Part shown: positions 58,327-64,000 of the stretch, piece by piece
Layout of the letters: every line of letters begins with the position of its first letter
Position numbering within the stretch: position 1 is the first letter of the stretch
Source: Mycobacterium sp. Aquia_213
GTDB taxonomy: Bacteria > Actinomycetota > Actinomycetes > Mycobacteriales > Mycobacteriaceae
Assembly: GCF_026625985.1 (NCBI RefSeq)
Contig: NZ_CP113116.1
Span: 3,534,001 to 3,598,000, forward strand
DNA: 64,000 nucleotides
Direction of reading: 5' to 3'
The notes under the pieces: generated by a model
Told to the model about the DNA's origin: nothing
Database searches by the model: none
The model's input: the letters and a program-made list of their open reading frames with translations, nothing else
Position numbers and translations under genes: made by a program

Positions 58327-61032
58327 TCAACCGACCCGCGCTATCACGGCGATCTCGGAGCGGATCGCGTCCAGCGCCGCGTCGATGCCGGTCGGATTCT
58401 TTCCGGAGCCCTGCGCCAGGTCGGGCTTGCCCCCGCCACGGCCGTCGACGGCCGTGGCGAGCTGTTTGACCAGTTCATTGGCCCGGATCCCGAGGTCTTG
58501 GGCGGCCGGATTGGCGGCTATCGCGTAGGGGACGGTCTCGCCCTCCCCCTCGGCGATCAGCGCGACCACCGCGGGATCGCTGCCCAGCTTGCCCCGAATG
58601 TCGCCGACCAGGGAGCGCAGATCGCCTGCCGTCATCCCGCCCGACATCCGCTGCGCCACCACACGGACGTTACCGATCCGCTCCGCACCGGCCGCCGCAT
58701 TCGCCGCCGCGGCCTTCGCGCCGGCCTGCCGGGCGCGTTCGAGTTCCTTCTCCGCAGCCTTGAGCCGCTCGACCAGATTGGCCACCCGGGCGGGCACCTC
58801 ATCGGACGGCACCTTCAGCGACGATGCCAGCCCCGCCATCAGCGCCCGCTCCTTCGCCAGGTGCCGGAACGACTCCAGCCCGACGTAGGCCTCCACCCGG
58901 CGCACCCCGGAGCCGACCGACGATTCGCCCAGGATTGTCACCGGGCCGATCTGCGCCGAATTGTGCACATGCGTTCCACCGCACAGCTCCAGCGAGAACG
59001 GGCCGCCGATCTCCACCACCCGCACTTCGTCCGGGTAGGCCTCGCCGAACATCGCCATTGCACCCATCGCCTTGGCCTTGTCGAGGTGCTCGAGGAACGT
59101 GTGCACTTCGAAGTCGGCCTGCACGGCCTCGTTGGTCACTTCCTCGACCTGGGTGCGCTGCTCGTCGGACAGCGGGCCCTGCCAGTTGAAGTCGAAGCGC
59201 AGGTACCCCGGACGGTTCAGCGATCCGGCCTGAACAGCGTTGGGGCCCAACACTTGTCGCAGTGCGGCATGCACCATGTGGGTACCCGAGTGCCCCTGGG
59301 TGGCGCCCTTACGCCAGCCGGCGTCTACCGCCGCGACGACGGTGTCGCCCTCGACGAATTCGCCAGACTCGACGTTAACCCGATGCGTCCAAAGGGTTTT
59401 GGCGATCTTCTGCACATCGGTGACCGCGGCCCGCGCGCTCTCGCCGGCACCCGTTCCGCTGATCGTGCCCTCGTCGGCGATCTGCCCACCGGACTCGGCG
59501 TACAGCGGCGTGCGGTCCAGAATCAACTCGACGCGATCGGCGCCGACGCCGTCGGCGTGCGACACCACCGGGACTCGTTTGCCGTCGACGAAGATGCCCA
59601 AAATCCTTGCCTCGGAGCTTAACTCGTCGAAACCGGTGAACTCGGTCGGGCCGGCGTCAACCAGCTCGCGGTAAGCGGTCAGGTCGGCGTGCGCATGTTT
59701 GCGCGCGGCGGCATCGGCCTTCGCGCGCTTGCGCTGTTCGGCCATCAGTTCCCGGAAGCCGATTTCGTCGACCTGCAGGCCCGCCTCGGCGGCCATCTCC
59801 AGGGTGAGCTCGATCGGGAAGCCGTAGGTGTCGTGCAGGGTGAAGGCGTCCGAACCCGAAACCACCTTGGCCCCAGCAGCTTTGGTGGTTCCCGCAACGT
59901 CGTCGAATAGCTTCGACCCCGACGCCAGGGTGCGGTTGAACGCGGTTTCCTCGGCGACGGCGATGCGGCGGATCCGGTCGAAATCCGTGACGAGTTCGGG
60001 ATATGACGGGCCCATCGCGTCGCGGACGGTGGTCATCAGGTCGCCGACGATCGGGCCTTCGATGCCCAGCAGCTTGGCGGAGCGGATCACCCTGCGCAGC
60101 AGCCGGCGCAGCACGTAGCCGCGGCCGTCGTTGCCCGGGCTGACGCCGTCGCCGATCAGGATCGCGGCGGTGCGGCTGTGGTCCGCGATCACGCGGTAGC
60201 GGACGTCGTCGTCGTGGTTGCCGGCGTCATAGCCGCGCGGTGCGCGCGCGGCCACCAGGTCGATGACCGGCCGCAGCAGGTCGGTTTCGTAGACGTTGTG
60301 CACGCCCTGCAGGATGAACGCGACCCGCTCCACACCCATGCCGGTGTCGATGTTCTTGCGCGGCAACGGCCCAAGGATCTCGAAGTCTTCCTTGCTGGTT
60401 CCCTCGCCGCGCTCGTTCTGCATGAACACGAGGTTCCAGATCTCGATGTAGCGGTCCTCGTTGGCGATCGGGCCGCCCTCGATGCCGAATTCCGGGCCGC
60501 GGTCGTAGTAGATCTCCGACGACGGACCACACGGCCCGGGGATGCCCATCGACCAATAGTTGTCGGCCATGCCCCGGCGCTGGATCCGTTCGAGCGGCAG
60601 GCCGGCGATCTCCTGCCACAGCTGGACGGCCTCGTCGTCGTCGAAAAAGACCGTCGTCCATATTTTTTCGGGGTTCAGCCCGTAACCACCCTCGGAGACG
60701 CTGTTGGTCAACAGATCCCAGGCCAGCGCGATGGCCTCGCGCTTGAAGTAGTCGCCGAACGAGAAGTTGCCGGCCATCTGGAAGAAGGTGTTGTGCCGGG
60801 TGGTGATGCCCACCTCGTCGATATCCGGGGTGCGGATGCACTTCTGGATGCTGGTGGCCGTCGCGTACGGCGGGGTGCGCGCGCCCAGGAAGAACGGCAC
60901 GAACTGGACCATGCCGGCGTTGACGAACAGCAGGTTGGGGTCGTCGAGGATCACCGATGCGCTCGGCACCTCGGTGTGACCCGCCTTCACGAAGTGATCA
61001 AGAAACCGTTTCCTGATCTCGTGTGTCTGCAC
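58327..61032 (-). CDS. alaS: Alanyl-tRNA synthetase
   Basis: A 901-residue class II synthetase. The catalytic domain shows VQTHEIRKRFLDHFVKAGHTEVPSASVILDDPNLLFVNAGMVQF, RTPDIDEVGITTRHNTFFQMAGNFSFGDYFK and RRLLRRVIRSAKLLG. The editing domain has HSGTHMVHAALRQVLG and LCGGTHVHN (zinc His/Cys). The C-Ala domain (VEGRGGGKPDLAQGSGKN-like) closes the protein. GTG 61032 has AGGAAG upstream; a start at 61086 adds 18 basic residues and is less likely. Rv2555c. Confidence 0.97.
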   Translation of the reverse strand: MQTHEIRKRFLDHFVKAGHTEVPSASVILDDPNLLFVNAGMVQFVPFFLGARTPPYATATSIQKCIRTPDIDEVGITTRHNTFFQMAGNFSFGDYFKREAIALAWDLLTNSVSEGGYGLNPEKIWTTVFFDDDEAVQLWQEIAGLPLERIQRRGMADNYWSMGIPGPCGPSSEIYYDRGPEFGIEGGPIANEDRYIEIWNLVFMQNERGEGTSKEDFEILGPLPRKNIDTGMGVERVAFILQGVHNVYETDLLRPVIDLVAARAPRGYDAGNHDDDVRYRVIADHSRTAAILIGDGVSPGNDGRGYVLRRLLRRVIRSAKLLGIEGPIVGDLMTTVRDAMGPSYPELVTDFDRIRRIAVAEETAFNRTLASGSKLFDDVAGTTKAAGAKVVSGSDAFTLHDTYGFPIELTLEMAAEAGLQVDEIGFRELMAEQRKRAKADAAARKHAHADLTAYRELVDAGPTEFTGFDELSSEARILGIFVDGKRVPVVSHADGVGADRVELILDRTPLYAESGGQIADEGTISGTGAGESARAAVTDVQKIAKTLWTHRVNVESGEFVEGDTVVAAVDAGWRKGATQGHSGTHMVHAALRQVLGPNAVQAGSLNRPGYLRFDFNWQGPLSDEQRTQVEEVTNEAVQADFEVHTFLEHLDKAKAMGAMAMFGEAYPDEVRVVEIGGPFSLELCGGTHVHNSAQIGPVTILGESSVGSGVRRVEAYVGLESFRHLAKERALMAGLASSLKVPSDEVPARVANLVERLKAAEKELERARQAGAKAAAANAAAGAERIGNVRVVAQRMSGGMTAGDLRSLVGDIRGKLGSDPAVVALIAEGEGETVPYAIAANPAAQDLGIRANELVKQLATAVDGRGGGKPDLAQGSGKNPTGIDAALDAIRSEIAVIARVG

Positions 61033-61120
61033 TCTTTTCCGCTTCTTCCTATAAGGGCTGTCCAACGACGCGTTTCGACCGCTCACAGTACCGGTCCCGG
61101 CGCCGTCGAATTCCCGGCAG

Positions 61121-61522
61121 CTAACCCTCCAAAAAGCTCAACCGCACCGAGCGCCGCGGGTTGTCCCGGTTGAGGTCGACCAAAACAACGCTTTGCCAGG
61201 TCCCCAGCTGCGGCTCGCCGGCCGCGACCGGCAGCGTCACCGACGGCGAGACGATCGCCGGCAACACGTGGTCGGCGCCGTGTCCGGCCGAGCCGTGCGC
61301 GTGCCGGTAGCGGTCGTCGCGCGGCAACAGCCGGTCCAGCGTGTCGAGCAGGTCGTCGTCGGAACCGGCGCCGGTCTCGATGATCGCCACCCCAGCCGTC
61401 GCATGCGGGACGAACACGTTGCACAAGCCATCCCCACAGGAGAAGCAAAACCTGCGCACCGCATCGGTCAGATCCACGATGCGACGACTGGTGGTGTCCA
61501 CCTCGAGCACATCCGTATGCAT
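61121..61522 (-). CDS. YjbQ/UPF0047 family protein
   Basis: A 133-residue protein of the UPF0047 (YjbQ) fold: HTDVLEVDTTSRRIVDLTDAVRRFC, VFVPHATAGVAIIETGAGSDDDLLDTLDRLLP, and GHGADHVLPAIVSPSVTLPVAAGEPQLGTWQSVVLVDLNRDNPRRSVRLSFL. The conserved His/Glu/His cluster suggests a metal or thiamin-phosphate site; weak thiamin phosphate synthase activity is reported for relatives. ATG 61522 has TACTCT at N7. It lies 88 bases upstream of alaS on the same strand. Rv2556c. Confidence 0.93.
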   Translation of the reverse strand: MHTDVLEVDTTSRRIVDLTDAVRRFCFSCGDGLCNVFVPHATAGVAIIETGAGSDDDLLDTLDRLLPRDDRYRHAHGSAGHGADHVLPAIVSPSVTLPVAAGEPQLGTWQSVVLVDLNRDNPRRSVRLSFLEG

Positions 61523-61529
61523 CTGACCA

Positions 61530-61535
61530 AGAGTA
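61530..61535 (-). promoter_or_regulatory. Candidate -10 of a leaderless promoter (yjbQ)
   Basis: TACTCT on the minus strand, seven bases before ATG 61522. Confidence 0.5.
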
Positions 61536-61648
61536 CGGCGCGCCCGCGCTGACCAGCCAATCGTCTGTGAGCACGGCCACACGAAGCGGACACGCCGAGA
61601 ACACTGCGGGAAGCCATTGCCAGCGCTAGCCGGGAGGAGGAAGGTTAC

Positions 61649-62332
61649 TTGTCAGGGGGGCCGAACGCGACGCCGGGGGCGTTGCTCAGACGAGTTAGGG
61701 GTCCATCCGTGTTCGCACGTTCTTTCACCATCGAGGGACAACCCGAGTCGGTCGACACCGGAATCGCGCATTGTCGCGACGTCGTCGTGCCGGCCATGGA
61801 GGAGCTTGACGGGTGTGTCGGCCTTTCGCTGTTGGTAGACCGACAATCCGGCCGCTGCGTCGCCACCAGCTCATGGGAGAGCATCAAGGAGATGCGCGCC
61901 AGCGCCGAGCGGGTGGCCATCATTCGCGACCACATCGCGCTGATGTTCGACGGCAGCGCGAGCGTGCAGGAATGGAGCGTGGCCTTCCTGAACCGGCGCC
62001 AGCCGTCGCTCGAGGGCGCCGCGGTGCGGGCCACCTGGGTCAAGATCGTGCCGGACCAGCTCGAGCGCTCTCTCGACTTCTACCAATTGATCGTGGTTCC
62101 GGAGATGGAGGACCTCGAGGGTTTCTGCAACGCCAGCCTGCTGGTCGACCACCCCACCTCGCGGCGGGCGGTGTTGTGCACGACGTTCGAGAGCCAGGAG
62201 GCGATGGCCCGCAACAGCGACACGGCCAGCGAGCTGCGCAGCCGGCGGGCCCGCGACCTGGGGGTCGAGATCGTCGACGTCGCCGAGTTCGAGCTGGCGA
62301 TCGCCAACGTGAAAGTGGCCGACCTGGTCTGA
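61649..62332 (+). CDS. Two-repeat protein with ABM-like domains (Rv2557/Rv2558-like)
   Basis: A 227-residue protein made of two similar halves of about 95 residues: FTIEGQPESVDTGIAHCRDVVVPAMEELDGCVGLSLLVDRQSGRCVATSSWESIKEM and VKIVPDQLERSLDFYQLIVVPEMEDLEGFCNASLLVDHPTSRRAVLCTTFESQEAM. Each has the dimeric alpha+beta barrel pattern of antibiotic-biosynthesis-monooxygenase folds. M. tuberculosis has two neighbouring copies (Rv2557, Rv2558), here only one. The TTG at 61649 is chosen because GGAGGAGG lies 9 bases before it and the N-terminus resembles Rv2558; a GTG at 61709 is the alternative. Function is unknown. Confidence 0.85.
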   Translation: MSGGPNATPGALLRRVRGPSVFARSFTIEGQPESVDTGIAHCRDVVVPAMEELDGCVGLSLLVDRQSGRCVATSSWESIKEMRASAERVAIIRDHIALMFDGSASVQEWSVAFLNRRQPSLEGAAVRATWVKIVPDQLERSLDFYQLIVVPEMEDLEGFCNASLLVDHPTSRRAVLCTTFESQEAMARNSDTASELRSRRARDLGVEIVDVAEFELAIANVKVADLV

Positions 62333-62336
62333 GCGG

Positions 62337-63692
62337 CTAGCCGCGCTTGCGGCGGATGATCGCGCGCAACCGCTCCAGGCGCCCGGTGATCTCGCGTTCG
62401 ACGCCGCGACCGGTGGGCCGGTAGTAGTCGACGTCCGCCAGCTCGTCCGGCGGATATTGTTGCGCGACAACGCCATCCGGGTGGTCGTGGGCGTATTTGT
62501 AGCCCTGCGCATTGCCGAGTGCGGCCGCTCCCGAGTAGTGGCCGTCGCGCAGATGGGCAGGCACCAGGCCAGCCCTACCCGCCTTGATGTCGTTCATCGC
62601 CGCGGCCAGTGCGGTGGTCACCGCGTTCGACTTCGGCGCGGTCGCCAGGTGAATCGTGGCGTGCGCCAACGTCAGTTGCGCTTCGGGCATGCCGATCAGC
62701 GCCACCGTCTGCGCGGCGGCGACCGCGATCTGCAGCGCCGTCGGGTCGGCCATGCCGATGTCCTCGCTGGCCAGGATCATCAGCCGCCGCGCGATGAATC
62801 GCGGATCCTCCCCCGCGACGAGCATGCGGGCCAGATAGTGCAGCGCCGCGTCGACGTCGGAGCCGCGCATCGATTTGATGAACGCGCTGATGACGTCGTA
62901 GTGCTGATCGCCGTCGCGGTCGTAGCGCACGGCGGCTTTGTCCAGTGATTGCTCGACGGCCGCGACCGTCAGCTCGCCGCCCGCCTCGACGGTTTCGGCG
63001 GCGACTTCCAGCGCGGTCAGCGCGCGGCGGGCATCGCCCGCGGCCAATTGCACCAGCAGGTCGACGGCCTCGGGTTGCACGCCGATCTGGCCGCCCAGGC
63101 CCCGCGAATCGTCGATCGCGCGCTGCACCACGACGCGGATGTCGTCGGCCGTCAGCGGGCGCAGCTGCAGGATCAGCGACCGCGACAGCAACGGCGCCAC
63201 CACCGAGAACGACGGATTTTCGGTCGTCGCGGCCACCAGCAACACCACCCGGTTCTCCACCGCGGACAGCAACGCGTCCTGCTGGGTTTTGGAGAACCGG
63301 TGCACCTCGTCGATGAACAGCACCGTCTGCTCGCCGGCAAGCAGCGCCCGGCGCGCGCTGTCGATGACCGCGCGGACGTCTTTGACCCCGGCCGACAGCG
63401 CCGATAGGGCTTCGAACCGGCGGCCGGTCGCTTGGGAGACCAGCGCCGCCAACGTCGTCTTGCCGCTTCCCGGGGGGCCGTACAGGATGGCCGAGGCCAC
63501 CCCCGAGCCCTCGACCAAGCGGCGCAGCGGCGACCCGGGCGCCAGCAAGTGGTCCTGCCCGACGACTTCGTCCAGCGATGCCGGGCGCATCCGCACCGCC
63601 AGCGGCGCACCGGCCGACACGCCCAGGGCGTCGTTGGCCGTCCGCGACTCGCCGGGCAGGTCAAACAGACCGTCGGACACGGCTTCAGACAT
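62337..63692 (-). CDS. Replication-associated recombination protein A (RarA/MgsA AAA+ ATPase)
   Basis: A 451-residue clamp-loader-type ATPase that acts at stalled forks. Walker A is ILYGPPGSGKTTLAALVSQATG, Walker B VLFIDEVHRFSKTQQDALLSAVE, and sensor 1 LLVAATTENPSFSV. The C-terminal half (SMRGSDVDAALHYLARMLVAGEDPRFIARRLMILASEDIGMADPTAL) is characteristic of RarA. It is convergent with the ABM-like gene, 4 bases away. ATG 63692 is the start; an upstream in-frame start is less conserved. Rv2559c. Confidence 0.95.
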   Translation of the reverse strand: MSEAVSDGLFDLPGESRTANDALGVSAGAPLAVRMRPASLDEVVGQDHLLAPGSPLRRLVEGSGVASAILYGPPGSGKTTLAALVSQATGRRFEALSALSAGVKDVRAVIDSARRALLAGEQTVLFIDEVHRFSKTQQDALLSAVENRVVLLVAATTENPSFSVVAPLLSRSLILQLRPLTADDIRVVVQRAIDDSRGLGGQIGVQPEAVDLLVQLAAGDARRALTALEVAAETVEAGGELTVAAVEQSLDKAAVRYDRDGDQHYDVISAFIKSMRGSDVDAALHYLARMLVAGEDPRFIARRLMILASEDIGMADPTALQIAVAAAQTVALIGMPEAQLTLAHATIHLATAPKSNAVTTALAAAMNDIKAGRAGLVPAHLRDGHYSGAAALGNAQGYKYAHDHPDGVVAQQYPPDELADVDYYRPTGRGVEREITGRLERLRAIIRRKRG

Positions 63693-63859
63693 ACCACGCA
63701 GCTCGGACAGGTACGCGCATTGGTGGCGACCGCGCCCGAACAGGCGCGAAGCAAGCAAAGCTCAATCCTCGCTCCCCCGGCGCATATTTGCTAAGTTCCG
63801 GGTTGCCAAGTTCCGTGCGTGTGCCCGCCAGCTTTTCCGACAGCAAACTAGGACGGCAA

Positions 63860-64000
63860 ATGAGCCAGCCCCCAGAACAACCAGGTGACCCGGCCGACCC
63901 GCTCGGCGGCGACCAGAACCCTCCGGGCTACTCGCAACCGCCTTGGCACGCCGCGCCGGGCTATGGCGCACCGCCCCCGCCGCCACCGGGCTACGGCCCG
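63860..64000 (+). CDS. Proline/glycine-rich membrane protein (partial, 3' end off the window)
   Basis: The first 47 codons of a gene divergent from rarA. The encoded MSQPPEQPGDPADPLGGDQN is followed by repeated Pro/Gly/Tyr segments (PPGYSQPPWHAAPGYGAPPPPPPGYGP), the low-complexity N-terminus of Rv2560-type membrane proteins. AGGACGG lies 5 bases upstream of ATG 63860. The membrane part is beyond the window. Confidence 0.8.
   Translation, partial: MSQPPEQPGDPADPLGGDQNPPGYSQPPWHAAPGYGAPPPPPPGYGP

Noticed and set aside
1..64000. tRNA, rRNA, CRISPR array, insertion sequence or prophage
   Set aside because: No cloverleaf gene, regularly spaced repeat, transposase motif or phage gene was seen in any part of the window.

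Overview
The window is high-GC DNA from a slow-growing, probably non-tuberculous, Mycobacterium. The evidence is an MmpS/MmpL pair, mihF, an mycobacterial-type PriA without helicase motifs, very tight operons and many candidate leaderless start codons. Nearly every housekeeping gene can be matched to M. tuberculosis H37Rv from memory of its gene order (Rv numbers below are recollections, not search results). I cannot name the species.

Layout. 1-13.1 kb: rpe (cut by the window start), rsmB, fmt, a methyltransferase, a MarR regulator, a secreted protein, priA, a lysoplasmalogenase-type membrane protein, two tandem lipase/esterases, a PPOX-fold protein, metK and coaBC (matching Rv1408-Rv1391). 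13.1-23.8 kb: rpoZ, gmk and mihF, then the pyrimidine operon read right to left: pyrR, pyrB, pyrC, a small membrane protein, carA, carB, pyrF. A PyrR-binding RNA element covers the pyrR ribosome-binding site. 24-43.8 kb is accessory DNA with more A+T-rich spacers: a fatty-acid desaturase; an acyltransferase-like gene, mmpS, mmpL and a methyltransferase; a secreted cellulose-binding-type protein; a tandem pair of near-identical genes of unknown function; a flavin monooxygenase; a beta-lactamase-fold hydrolase; and a GNAT. It ends in a six-gene operon of GntR regulator, ferredoxin, sulfonate/nitrate-type ABC transporter and an AprA-like flavoprotein fused to HEAT repeats. 43.8-64 kb is core again (Rv2531c-Rv2560): PLP decarboxylase, nusB, efp, pepQ, the shikimate genes aroQ-aroB-aroK-aroC and aroE, mltG, ruvX, alaS, yjbQ, a two-repeat ABM-like protein and rarA. 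It ends in a proline/glycine-rich membrane protein cut by the window edge.

The two core blocks lie about 1.2 Mb apart in H37Rv, so this arrangement differs from M. tuberculosis. The most interesting parts are the flavoprotein-HEAT/ferredoxin/ABC operon, the duplicated unknown-function pair, the acyltransferase-mmpS-mmpL unit with its CACGTG operator cluster, a stray copy of the priA 3' end beside a MarR operator, and a recurrent TAnnnT-N6-8-start pattern indicating leaderless transcripts. No tRNA, rRNA, CRISPR array or insertion sequence was seen.
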